A stretch of DNA of 64,000 nucleotides from Leptospiraceae bacterium (GTDB lineage Bacteria > Spirochaetota > Leptospiria > Turneriellales > Turneriellaceae): contig JANWWS010000046.1 in NCBI GenBank assembly GCA_025055765.1, forward strand, positions 1 to 64,000, given 5' to 3'. A program made the position numbers and the translations under genes. Numbering within the stretch: the first letter of the stretch is position 1; every line of letters begins with the position of its first letter. Under the pieces are notes generated by a model that had not been told where the DNA came from, made no database searches, and saw only the letters and a program-made list of their open reading frames with translations. Of this stretch, positions 26,321-34,602 are shown piece by piece.

Positions 26321-27230
26321 AAAACTTGAGATAAAATAAAACTAGAAGCCCAAGAATAGCTGTGTAGATACCAAAAGGATAAAAGAGCATTTTCTGACCA
26401 AGCCAAGCTAAAAAGCGAATAGACAAAACACCTGAAGCATACGCAGAGACAATTCCCAAAAGAGCTAAATCAACTCTAAGTTGAGGAGTGGTGGTGTGCT
26501 GGAGTACATCTAAGATTTCAAAAGCAAAAGCGCCAATAAGAGCGGGAATGGAGAGAAGAAAGCTAAAGCGGACTGCTGAGCTTCCCTCAAAATGCATAAA
26601 AAGAGCCGAAGTTATCGTGGCTCCCGAGCGCGATATCCCCGGAAAAACAGCAAGCGCTTGAAAACATCCTATAACAAGAGCTTGCGCCATATTCATTTCA
26701 TATATATTTTTGGGTTTTTTTGTGCGACTCATTTTGCGAAAGAAAATATCTGCTAAGAGTAACAGCAAAGCATTGCCCAAAAAAAAGTAGCCAATAGCCT
26801 CGAGGCTTTTCACCGCCCTTTCAACCTGGTGTTTAAAAAATGGAACACTAACTAAAGGGACTGTTCCCGCAAAAATGAGAAGCCCCGTCATGAAGTGGCG
26901 GGATCGGTAATTTTTTTGCCACAGTGCTTTAAAAAAACCGTGGGTTATATCCTTAACTTCTTGAACCATGTACCCAACAATCGCTAATATAGTTCCCATA
27001 TGCAAGATGACATTGAAGGCAAGGAGAGGAAAATGTCTTTCGAGTTGCTGGACGTGATGCTGAAAGATCGGTAAGGATTCTAAAAGAGCCAGATGGCCAC
27101 TTGAGGATATAGGTAGGAATTCCGTTATACCCTGTAGCAGTCCAAGACAAATAACGAAAATAATAAGTTCCACATCTTTATTTCGGAAAAAATTATGCTC
27201 TTTTAGAGTCTTTTTCTCTCTCGTCTCCAC
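26307..27230 (-). CDS. uppP: Undecaprenyl-diphosphate phosphatase (BacA/UppP)
   Basis: 307 aa polytopic membrane enzyme that recycles undecaprenyl pyrophosphate for wall and LPS synthesis. Both active-site motifs are present: GITEFLPISSSGHL near residues 34-47 and PGISRSGATIT in the second half. The frame starts at GTG 27230 (GTGGAGACG), with AGG just upstream. A GTG at 27173 would give the more usual short N-terminus, so the extra 19 residues may not be translated. It overlaps ftsK by 14 nt. The structured region upstream suggests RNA-level control. Confidence 0.95.
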   Translation of the reverse strand: METREKKTLKEHNFFRNKDVELIIFVICLGLLQGITEFLPISSSGHLALLESLPIFQHHVQQLERHFPLLAFNVILHMGTILAIVGYMVQEVKDITHGFFKALWQKNYRSRHFMTGLLIFAGTVPLVSVPFFKHQVERAVKSLEAIGYFFLGNALLLLLADIFFRKMSRTKKPKNIYEMNMAQALVIGCFQALAVFPGISRSGATITSALFMHFEGSSAVRFSFLLSIPALIGAFAFEILDVLQHTTTPQLRVDLALLGIVSAYASGVLSIRFLAWLGQKMLFYPFGIYTAILGLLVLFYLKFYAVV

Positions 27231-27235
27231 ATCCT

Positions 27236-27312
27236 AAAAAAGAGCCCTTGCGTTGCTTTTTCTCGAGACCAGGCTCTGGCCGCCGTAGCTAACCTCTTTT
27301 AGACAACGCAAG
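27236..27312 (-). ncRNA. Possible pseudoknotted leader RNA upstream of uppP
   Basis: Two stems interleave as in an H-type pseudoknot. CTTGCGTTG (27247-27255) is a perfect 9-bp partner of CAACGCAAG (27304-27312), and AGAGCC (27241-27246) is a perfect 6-bp partner of GGCTCT (27272-27277). On the uppP strand the last stem arm is followed directly by six T (27241-27236) and then the AGG ribosome site of uppP. The stems could coexist or compete like an attenuator. I recognise no known riboswitch class. The element is inferred from base pairing alone. Confidence 0.4.
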
Positions 27313-27314
27313 AT

Positions 27315-27350
27315 AAAAAAGATGGCCTAGCTACTTCTTAGCTTCGCCAT
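27315..27350 (-). terminator. Intrinsic terminator-like hairpin upstream of uppP
   Basis: On the minus strand ATGGC (27350-27346) pairs with GCCAT (27326-27322), and inside it AGCTA pairs with TAGCT (27343-27339 with 27333-27329) around a 5-nt loop. A GA/AG internal step lies between the two stems. C and six T follow (27321-27315). This is a good intrinsic terminator shape, yet no gene lies upstream on that strand, so it would end a leader or a small RNA. Confidence 0.5.
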
Positions 27351-27574
27351 GGCAACTAATCCCTATTTTTGACCAGGGTAGAGTCTTTGTACCATCTCTA
27401 AAAAGCTCGTTTTTTAAAGAAAATGAAATTTAGCGACAGTACTAATTGGCATTGGCTTTCTTGGCCAAAACTGCTTTCTAATACAAGCATATGAATTATT
27501 CCCGTTCTAGTTTGTAGGCAGGCAATTTTTGCGAAAAACTTGACATAGAATTTTTCCTGCCAAAACAGGGGAGC
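27351..27574. other. Gene-free stretch between uppP leader and next gene
   Basis: No coding frame is credible here. On the minus strand two further short hairpins precede the terminator: TAGAG/CTCTA and CCCT/AGGG (about 27361-27401). On the plus strand GGCAGG (27517-27522) can pair with CCTGCC (27556-27561), and the latter could instead pair with CAGG at 27566-27569 next to the ribosome site of the gene at 27575. Confidence 0.4.
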
Positions 27575-28132
27575 ATGCAAAGTCTTTTTAAGTTATGGAA
27601 AGCTGCCTATCTAACCAAACGGATGAACCGTTTGCTGCGCAAATTTGAAAAAGAAGCAAGTAAAAAAAAAATTAACCAAATTGAATATGGCAACTTGCGC
27701 CGGGGAGAAATATGGGGTTCGTGGGATGATGATCAGCTTATTTATTCTTTTGAAATTGATGTTGTTGCAGAAAGACCTTTTCAATATAGAGTGGTCTATG
27801 ATGCAAGCCGTAGGCTCTTCCTATGTTATTCCCGACTCGTATCAAAGGCAGATATTGCTCATTTTTTGCAGTTTACGGTCCGAAATTTTTCTCTCTTAAA
27901 AATAAAGCTCATTAACTTAGTAAACCACATCCCTGCCATGCGCGAGCGTTTTTTAAGGCAATATCTTTATAATCTTGCCAGTGAGCAAAAAGGCAGTCGT
28001 TTTCTTCGCTTTTTCCGTTCCTCTGCTAGTAAAAAAGAAGCCTTACTTGAATTTTTGGAAAATCTGCTTCAAGAAAAAAAAATATCCCAAAGGGAATACG
28101 AGCGCCTTCGCTCGTATGCTATGGAACTCTAA
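27575..28132 (+). CDS. Hypothetical protein, basic, helical
   Basis: 185 aa, not recognised. The first 35 residues are strongly basic and helical. A central beta-rich part (about 40-85) has two strands with the motif GEIWGSWDDDQLIYSFE. The C-terminal half is helical and charged, ending with a repeat-like KKISQREYERL. No signal peptide or membrane span is seen. Start ATG 27575 has AGGGGAG just upstream, and a hairpin there could mask it. The last 14 nt overlap the convergent serS gene. Confidence 0.7.
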   Translation: MQSLFKLWKAAYLTKRMNRLLRKFEKEASKKKINQIEYGNLRRGEIWGSWDDDQLIYSFEIDVVAERPFQYRVVYDASRRLFLCYSRLVSKADIAHFLQFTVRNFSLLKIKLINLVNHIPAMRERFLRQYLYNLASEQKGSRFLRFFRSSASKKEALLEFLENLLQEKKISQREYERLRSYAMEL

Positions 28133-29411
28133 GATATCTTTTTTCTAGCAAATGGTGGAGTTTTCCCCAATCAATTTGCCCTTCTGGTGTCTGATAATAT
28201 TCTAAAAGAGCCGCAATGAGTCTTCCTGCTGCCACACCAGAAGCATTTAAGGTATGCACATACTCATTTTTTCCGCTATGTTTTCGCTTAAACCGGATTT
28301 TAGCACGTCTGGCTTGAAAATCTAAGAAATTTGACACGGAGGAAATCTCAAGCCACCTGTGGGAAGCGGGCATATATATCTCTAAGTCATAGGTTTGAGC
28401 AGAGGCAAAGCCTAGATCACCACTACATAACTGCACTACTCGATAATAGAGTTGGAAATGTTTTAAAATTTTTTCTGCATCTTGAAGCAAAAGCTCGTGT
28501 TCCTTACGTGATTGCTCGGGAACACAAAATTTGACAAGCTCTACTTTCATAAACTGATGGACACGAATAAGCCCTCGGGTATCTTTTCCCGCGGCTCCGG
28601 CTTCCCGCCGAAAACAAGGTGTGGCTGCCGTCAGGTACAACGGCAGCTCCTCTTCCGAAAAAATTTCATTGGCGTACAAATTCGTGAGGGGTACCTCCGC
28701 CGTAGGTATAAGATTTAATCCATCTTGGGGAATGCGATAATATTCATCTTTAAATTTGGGAAATTGCCCTGTCCCAAACATACAACTGTCATTCACTAAG
28801 TAGGGTACCGTTCTTTCCCGATAGCCCCCTTCTATGTGCATTTCGAGCATAAAATTAATTAACTTTCTCTCAAGAGCTGAAATTTCCTCATTGTAAACGT
28901 AAAAGCGAGAGCCAGATAACTTAACTCCTCGGGCAAAGTCAATTAGACCCAACTGTTCCGCAATTTCATAATGCGGCTTGGGTTGAAACGAGAAATTGGG
29001 TTTTTCACCACATACCCTCACGACTACATTATCCTGCTCGCTTTTGCCAACAGGTACATCTGGCAAAAAAATATTGGGTAGGTTATGTGCTATTTCCTCA
29101 ATTTTGTTTTCTAACTGCAAGAGTTGAGGATGGATCCCTTCTATTTGTTTTTTCACCACCTCCATTTTTTCTTTTAGTTCATGGAATTCTTCTTCGCGAC
29201 CTTGACGCTTATATTCACCTAGAACTTTTGCTCCTTGATTGCGTTCCCTTTGTAAGGTTTCTAGCTGAAACATGAGCTGGGAACGCAATTCTAGAGTTCT
29301 CACAAGTAGCTCCAGATCATCTTCACAAACACCGCGCTTACGCAACAGATCCAAAATTTTCCCTCGAGTATCTTCATTGCGCAAGAGCTGCAAATCAAGC
29401 ATACATGCCAT
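28119..29411 (-). CDS. serS: Seryl-tRNA synthetase
   Basis: 430 aa class II synthetase that charges tRNA-Ser. An N-terminal long coiled coil (about 30-100) reaches the tRNA variable arm. Motif 2 is seen as TPCFRREAGAAGKDTRGLIRVHQF, broken here by its loop, and motif 3 in LNASGVAAGRLIAALLEYY. The serine-binding TAEVPLTN is also present. ATG 29411 opens the frame; ATG 29402 (MLDLQLLRNE) fits the family start better. It stands alone on the minus strand and is divergent from a small membrane protein gene. Confidence 0.97.
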   Translation of the reverse strand: MACMLDLQLLRNEDTRGKILDLLRKRGVCEDDLELLVRTLELRSQLMFQLETLQRERNQGAKVLGEYKRQGREEEFHELKEKMEVVKKQIEGIHPQLLQLENKIEEIAHNLPNIFLPDVPVGKSEQDNVVVRVCGEKPNFSFQPKPHYEIAEQLGLIDFARGVKLSGSRFYVYNEEISALERKLINFMLEMHIEGGYRERTVPYLVNDSCMFGTGQFPKFKDEYYRIPQDGLNLIPTAEVPLTNLYANEIFSEEELPLYLTAATPCFRREAGAAGKDTRGLIRVHQFMKVELVKFCVPEQSRKEHELLLQDAEKILKHFQLYYRVVQLCSGDLGFASAQTYDLEIYMPASHRWLEISSVSNFLDFQARRAKIRFKRKHSGKNEYVHTLNASGVAAGRLIAALLEYYQTPEGQIDWGKLHHLLEKRYLRVP

Positions 29412-29478
29412 AACCTATATAAATAGCGGGGTGTAAATCAATGTTGCAGCATTAACCTCGCTTTTTAAATAGATCTAA

Positions 29479-29883
29479 GTGAAGCGCTATTTTGTCTTTG
29501 CCATCAATGCTATTTTGCAGCAGGCTCTTGCCTTTCTCTATTATCGAGAGTGGCTACATTACTACCCCCACCTAGCACAGGAACTCAAGAGATTGGCTGC
29601 ATTAGAAACCGAAAACCTCTTGCCTTATGCTCTATCCACCCTCTTTAGCTTTTTGCTTAGTTTGGGTCTCTACCATTTATTGCAGTTGTTGCGTGTTCAA
29701 AATCTTATGAAAGCTGTGAGAGTTGGGCTCTGGGCTTATCTTATCATTCTGTCTCCCGCGCTTATCATACATTACCTTTTCTTAGGAATTTCCTGGCTAA
29801 TCCTAATTGTCGATTTGATGAGAGAGCTGCTGCATTTTGTGGGCAGCTCTGCCATTGTCTATATATTTTCCCGAGAGCGGTGA
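29479..29883 (+). CDS. Small membrane protein, unknown
   Basis: 134 aa from GTG 29479, with about four hydrophobic segments (around 5-20, 50-70, 82-100 and 102-128) and few charged residues between them. No family is recognised. Its TGA overlaps the GTG of the next gene by 4 nt (GTGA), so it is probably co-translated with the MFS transporter and could be an accessory or just a neighbour. Confidence 0.7.
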   Translation: MKRYFVFAINAILQQALAFLYYREWLHYYPHLAQELKRLAALETENLLPYALSTLFSFLLSLGLYHLLQLLRVQNLMKAVRVGLWAYLIILSPALIIHYLFLGISWLILIVDLMRELLHFVGSSAIVYIFSRER

Positions 29884-31247
29884 GACAAATTTGGGAAAAA
29901 ACAGGTTACGCACTAGCAGAAACTGGGATTTTCGCACAAGAATTCCTTTTAAGACTAGAACTCCTTAAATTTTACCAAGAAAAAATGGGAGTATCCGCCT
30001 ATCTAGTCGGGATAGGCGTAGCTCTGGGGCTTATCTGGGATGCTCTTAGTGATCCCATAATGGGATATATTTCAGACCATACGCAAAGCCGTTGGGGAAA
30101 CCGCCGACCATACTTGCTGGCAGGTGGAGTTCTTCTCGCCATATGCAACTACTTTCTTTTCCATCCCCCTGATGTTAAGAATAGCTGGTTGCTTTTTTTT
30201 TATCTAGTGATAGGCTACTTGGCTTTAAACACAGCCCTTACCGTTCTCTCGGTCCCTCATGCCGCCCTTAGTGGAGAACTTGCTTTTAACCCCCAAGAAA
30301 GAGTGGGTGTCTTTGTTTTGCGATTCACCTTTGGTAATCTTGGACTTTTCGTAGCTCTGCTTGCTTTAACCATGCTTGAAGTTCAGAACGCAAGCCGCCT
30401 TGTCTCGACTATCGTTTTTTTCACGGCCCTAATCTCCTTTTTTGCGGTACGAAAAGTACCCAGCTATCCTATAAAGACCAAGATAGGTTTGCGAAAATCT
30501 ATGGTAGATTTCTTTTCCTCCCTAAAGGTTTTGTGGAAAAATGGTTACTTTCGCCCTCTCGTCCTTGCCTATACTATTGCCTATACGGGAATTGCTATAA
30601 ACTCAGCAACAGGACGTTATTACTACGAATACTTTCTAGGTTTTAATCGCCAAGAAACAGGAGTTGTGTTAATTGTATTCTTACTTGTCTGGACTCTCTC
30701 ACTAGTCCTTTGGTCGACCCTTGCTCGTCGCTTGGACAAGAAAACTCTCGGGTTCTGGGGGGTATTCCTACTAGGCATTATGACTACATTTGGCTATCCC
30801 CTTTTCCCAGCTGGCAAAATGCTATGGCCTATATTAGCAGCCGTGGTGGGGGGACTTCTCGTGGGCTCTATAGTTTTGCTTGATTCTTTGGTAGCGGATA
30901 TTGTCGATTATGATGAATTAAAGACAAGGGAACACCGCGAGGGGCTTTACTTTGGTCTCTGGAAAATGGCTGTGAAACTTAGCCGAGCTCTTGGCTTATT
31001 TCTCTCTGGCCTTGCCTTAAGTGCCATTGGTGTCGACCAAAAAAGAGACCTCTCCGCGGCTTCTGGGCATTTGGGGCTATTATTTGGTCCTGGGGTTGGA
31101 CTATTCTTTATTTTAGGAGCCATTGTATTTCTCTTTATGCCACTGACGGCAAAGCGCCATGAGCGGATCCAAAACTTGCTTGTCCGTCGCCTAAAACTTA
31201 CAGGTCAAAAGGTGGCGGCGGCAACTGGTCACTCAGTTGGCACTTAA
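29880..31247 (+). CDS. MFS transporter, GPH (sugar:cation symporter, MelB-like) family
   Basis: 455 aa with twelve predicted membrane segments. The GPH signature is visible in the second segment and loop: DALSDPIMGYISDHTQSRWGNRRPYLL, here quoted in parts as DALSDPIMGYISD and SRWGNRRPYLL. The VDYDELKTREHREGLYFG loop before helix 10-11 is also typical. GPH carriers move sugars, glucuronides or related solutes with Na+ or H+. The substrate is unknown. The GTG start at 29880 lies in the stop of the small membrane protein, and the 3' end overlaps the convergent HD-domain gene by 50 nt. Confidence 0.9.
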   Translation: MRQIWEKTGYALAETGIFAQEFLLRLELLKFYQEKMGVSAYLVGIGVALGLIWDALSDPIMGYISDHTQSRWGNRRPYLLAGGVLLAICNYFLFHPPDVKNSWLLFFYLVIGYLALNTALTVLSVPHAALSGELAFNPQERVGVFVLRFTFGNLGLFVALLALTMLEVQNASRLVSTIVFFTALISFFAVRKVPSYPIKTKIGLRKSMVDFFSSLKVLWKNGYFRPLVLAYTIAYTGIAINSATGRYYYEYFLGFNRQETGVVLIVFLLVWTLSLVLWSTLARRLDKKTLGFWGVFLLGIMTTFGYPLFPAGKMLWPILAAVVGGLLVGSIVLLDSLVADIVDYDELKTREHREGLYFGLWKMAVKLSRALGLFLSGLALSAIGVDQKRDLSAASGHLGLLFGPGVGLFFILGAIVFLFMPLTAKRHERIQNLLVRRLKLTGQKVAAATGHSVGT

Positions 31248-32406
31248 AGTACCAGCCAGGACTCAGGGGTTTGCCAGTACGCACTACGGACTTGTTTACA
31301 TTTTGGATTACATTTAAGGGGCTTGTCGATATTCGTAAGGGGCATGGAACACTTTCATCTCGGCAAACAACTTGCACGGCCCTAGGTTTCGGATATGCCA
31401 ATGCCAGGACCTTGTATTTACATGACTGCTCAATTTTGGCTATTTCTTCCCCATAAGCAAAAATACGGGCATACTTCTCATAGTGTCGCTCAAAAAGATA
31501 TATTAGTGGTTTAGCAAATACTCCCATGGATGCTTGGTAGGATATTAGGAACAAGATTTCCTGTAATTCGCTTGCTTTGTCTTTTCCGGGGGAATGTTCT
31601 TCTGTATTATACTCACGCAAAGCCGTCATAAAATACTCAACAATATTTAACACCGCAGATCCCAGCTCTACGGTGGTGTTGTACCACTTGTCCGTGATTT
31701 TCGCATTCTTTGCATGCGCAAAGCGAGCCTCCAGGCGGTTCGTCATTCGTACCATCTCAGCAACACCTTCCGGTAAGGCCTTTGCGGCTAATTTGCCGTA
31801 ACTACGTATATCATGGTCATCTTCCGCAGGAAAAATGTCTTTCTCATACCAGAGGGGGCTGCTCATGATTTCATAGTCATGCAGCATAGCTGCGGTAAAA
31901 ACAGTGACAAGTTCCGAAATATGGGCCTGTCCTAATCTAGCCTCCGCATAAAGTCCTGTGGAAAGCAAGGCCACATCTAGCAAATGGGGGAATATCTTAA
32001 AGTCTTCATAAAGGCATCGGCACATTATCGTGAAAAAAGAGTCGTTATTTAAAGCAGAGCGCATAACAGTAAAAATATCAAAGTTTTTATGTTTAACAAG
32101 AGACGATGCAAAACTCGCCTCAAAGGCAAGTTTTTTTTGAATTTCATTTCCCAGCATGTTAGCCACATGAGCGCGTAGCTCTGGCGTATTGGCTAAGACA
32201 TAAGTTATCTGCAAACTCTTTTCACGAGCGGTCAGCTGATTTACAATAGACGGAGATAAGTTTCGATTTGCCTGTACTAAGACCTTTTTCCTGTCATCAA
32301 GAACAGGATCCCGAAAGGCTATCTTCTCGACGCCTCCCATTTTATTGGCAAAGGCATAGAGATCATCCATGGATTCTGCTACAAGCAATCCATCCTCGAA
32401 ATTCAT
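31198..32406 (-). CDS. HD-domain protein, HD-GYP-related but without GYP motif
   Basis: 402 aa from ATG 32406, which has a strong GGGGGGAGGAG site; TTG 32472 and ATG 32454 also open the frame and would add a hydrophobic N-terminus. A metal-binding HD pair is seen in TAAMLHDYEIM, with a later His in DDHDIRSYGKLAA, as in HD-type phosphohydrolases. The GYP motif of c-di-GMP phosphodiesterases is absent, so the nucleotide target is open. A Cys-containing C-terminal domain ends in a proline run (LPPPPFDL), encoded inside the overlap with the MFS gene. Confidence 0.75.
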   Translation of the reverse strand: MNFEDGLLVAESMDDLYAFANKMGGVEKIAFRDPVLDDRKKVLVQANRNLSPSIVNQLTAREKSLQITYVLANTPELRAHVANMLGNEIQKKLAFEASFASSLVKHKNFDIFTVMRSALNNDSFFTIMCRCLYEDFKIFPHLLDVALLSTGLYAEARLGQAHISELVTVFTAAMLHDYEIMSSPLWYEKDIFPAEDDHDIRSYGKLAAKALPEGVAEMVRMTNRLEARFAHAKNAKITDKWYNTTVELGSAVLNIVEYFMTALREYNTEEHSPGKDKASELQEILFLISYQASMGVFAKPLIYLFERHYEKYARIFAYGEEIAKIEQSCKYKVLALAYPKPRAVQVVCRDESVPCPLRISTSPLNVIQNVNKSVVRTGKPLSPGWYFKCQLSDQLPPPPFDL

Positions 32407-32468
32407 CTCCTCCCCCCTACCAATCGTAAGGAACAGGGGTAATACGTAAAGCATAACTTTCCATCCCC

Positions 32469-33659
32469 TCAACTAAATGGCCATTTCTGTAATATAAAAA
32501 ACTTTAAATAACGCCCCTGTGGGAAGCTTAGATTGTAGCTATGGTCAAATGGTTGATATCTAGCTTCCAATAGTTTTAGGTGGCAATGGTTTTTTTGGGC
32601 GGCTTGCTGTAAGATATTCAAAAAAGATTCATGATCCACATGGGTAGTACAGGAGGAGCTAATAAGTATGCCATAGTCGGGTAATTTCTCCACGGCCTTT
32701 GCGTTTAAAGTTAAATATGCATTTTGTGCTTTTTGCCGCTGCAGCCGGTTTTTCGCCAACGCAGGGGGGTCTAGTATAATTACTTGTGCCTCACCTTTGG
32801 GAAATGTAGGCAGAAACTCAAAGACATCAGCCTCTATGAATTCATGCTCCTGCAAGCCAAGACCGTTTACTGCAAAGTTCTTGCGAGCCAGCTCCAGGGC
32901 TTTTTGAGAAACGTCTACACTAATAACCTTGCTTGCTTTTTTTGCTGCATATACCGAAAAAGCACCGGTATAGCAAAAGCAATTAAGTACTGTCTGACCC
33001 TCACAAAAAGGCAAGATGGCTTTTCTATTTTCTCTTTGGTCTAAAAAAAATCCTGTTTTTTGACCTTCCTTTATATTTACCCAAAAGCGAAACTCATTTT
33101 CTTGGATGAGGATTTCATCGGGGAGCTCCCCCTCAAGAAGACCTTCATATCGGCGAAGTCCTTCTTTTTCTCTCACAGAAAGATCACTTTTTTCATATAT
33201 CCCTAACGGAGAAAAAGTTTCGCAAATAGCGCGTACAATCATTTCCTTTTGTTTTTCCATACCTAGAGTGTGGATTTGTAGTACCACATAGCGGTCATAG
33301 ACATCGATGACAAGTCCGGGAAGACCATCGCTTTCGCCAAAGACCCAGCGGAAGGCATTTGTGTTGGAAAGCCATCTTTTTTTTTGCTGCAATAGTTCAC
33401 TTAGACGACTTTGCCAAAAATTTTGGTCTATAAAGCTTTGTCTTCGACTCAAAATACGTATGCGGATATCACTACGGGAATTGTAATAACCCGTTGCTAA
33501 GAAAGTATTTTGGTAGTATATGTGACATAAACCTCCGTCTGCTATGGGCTCTTGTTTTTCAATGGCTTTTGAGAAAACCCAAGGATGCCCACCCTTTATT
33601 TCTTTTACCACAGCCTGTCTTACCCATACTTTGGGGTAGCCATGCAAAGAACTTGCCAT
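32469..33659 (-). CDS. 23S rRNA methyltransferase, RlmI-like (class I, PUA domain)
   Basis: 396 aa from ATG 33659. The frame is open further upstream, but only across the divergent kinase gene. An N-terminal PUA-like domain (KGGHPWVFSKAIE) is followed by the FGESDGLPGLVID segment and a SAM-binding methyltransferase core with LNCFCYTGAFSVYA and the catalytic LDPPALAKN. This is the YccW/RlmI layout, which makes m5C in 23S rRNA. The exact position modified is inferred. Its stop overlaps a possible TTG start of the HD gene. Confidence 0.9.
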   Translation of the reverse strand: MASSLHGYPKVWVRQAVVKEIKGGHPWVFSKAIEKQEPIADGGLCHIYYQNTFLATGYYNSRSDIRIRILSRRQSFIDQNFWQSRLSELLQQKKRWLSNTNAFRWVFGESDGLPGLVIDVYDRYVVLQIHTLGMEKQKEMIVRAICETFSPLGIYEKSDLSVREKEGLRRYEGLLEGELPDEILIQENEFRFWVNIKEGQKTGFFLDQRENRKAILPFCEGQTVLNCFCYTGAFSVYAAKKASKVISVDVSQKALELARKNFAVNGLGLQEHEFIEADVFEFLPTFPKGEAQVIILDPPALAKNRLQRQKAQNAYLTLNAKAVEKLPDYGILISSSCTTHVDHESFLNILQQAAQKNHCHLKLLEARYQPFDHSYNLSFPQGRYLKFFILQKWPFS

Positions 33660-33693
33660 ACTAAACCCAAATTTTGCATGGAGATAGCCAGGC

Positions 33694-34602
33694 ATGCAGA
33701 AAAAGTGGTTGCTCCTTGTAAATCCCCAGGCTGGTGGTGGTAAAGCCAAAAAGATACTTCCCCAACTGCGAAAAGCTCTGCAAGACGAGAATATAGAATT
33801 TGAAGAGTGCATCCCCGAAACATTTCTCGAATTTTGGAAAAAACTCTCGCGGGCCCAAAACTACTGCGGGATTGCTATTGCAGGCGGGGACAGTGCGCTA
33901 ACCCTCGCTGCAGAAAAACTAATTCCTAAAAAAATACCACTTGCTTTTTTCGGCGTTGGGTCTCAAAATGATATAGCCCGGGAACTTGGGCTTATAAATT
34001 TTGCTCAAGTCGCCAAAATGATGAAAACACCACCTCTCCGCTGCGACTACCTCGAAGTAAAGACCCCAAAACAGCACGGTATAGCCCTAGGACAGGTAAA
34101 TTTTGGCCTTGGGGTATGGGTAAATACCTTTGTGGAATCTTTTAAGAAAAAGCACCCTTACTTCTATAAGTTTCAGTTTTTTTTGGGACTTTTTGCTATT
34201 ATCTATGCTGCGCTAGGCAAAAAAAACGTCCTTGATATGGAAATCCATGGGGAGGAACACTTGCATGGGCGTTTCCACATTGCCCTTTTCTCAAAAATAC
34301 GTCATTGGGCGGGGGGATTTTTTTTTGTACCTCCGGCATCGATAAACGATGGTTACATCCACTTAATTCTCGTGCGCGATTGTTCCCTGTGGCGCCTCAT
34401 CTACATCATTTTGTTATCTAAAAGAGGCCAACATTTAAGTCAAAAAGAAGTGATATACATAAAAAGCCGGCAATTTAGCGTGCGTCTCTTACATCCCCAG
34501 AGTCTGCAAAGAGACGGGGAAATCTGGCCTTTGCCAGATAACCATTACACCATTTCTTGTAAGCAGGGAGGCTATCTCATTCATGGCAAAGCTAACAGTT
34601 GA
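33694..34602 (+). CDS. Diacylglycerol kinase-like lipid kinase (DAGK_cat family)
   Basis: 302 aa. NPQAGGGKA (about 10-18) and the nucleotide site IAGGDSALTLAA are the DgkB/YegS-type motifs, with GGDSA in place of the more common GGDGT. The second motif GVGSQNDIARELG also fits. Such soluble kinases phosphorylate diacylglycerol or another lipid at the membrane. The substrate is inferred from family only. It overlaps dusA by 20 nt and starts 34 nt from the divergent RlmI-like gene. Confidence 0.85.
   Translation: MQKKWLLLVNPQAGGGKAKKILPQLRKALQDENIEFEECIPETFLEFWKKLSRAQNYCGIAIAGGDSALTLAAEKLIPKKIPLAFFGVGSQNDIARELGLINFAQVAKMMKTPPLRCDYLEVKTPKQHGIALGQVNFGLGVWVNTFVESFKKKHPYFYKFQFFLGLFAIIYAALGKKNVLDMEIHGEEHLHGRFHIALFSKIRHWAGGFFFVPPASINDGYIHLILVRDCSLWRLIYIILLSKRGQHLSQKEVIYIKSRQFSVRLLHPQSLQRDGEIWPLPDNHYTISCKQGGYLIHGKANS

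Noticed and set aside
27231-27350. Known riboswitch, SRP RNA, tmRNA or tRNA upstream of uppP
   Set aside because: I checked by eye for the key motifs of these RNAs, such as the SRP GGAAGCAGC core and the tRNA T-loop, and found none.
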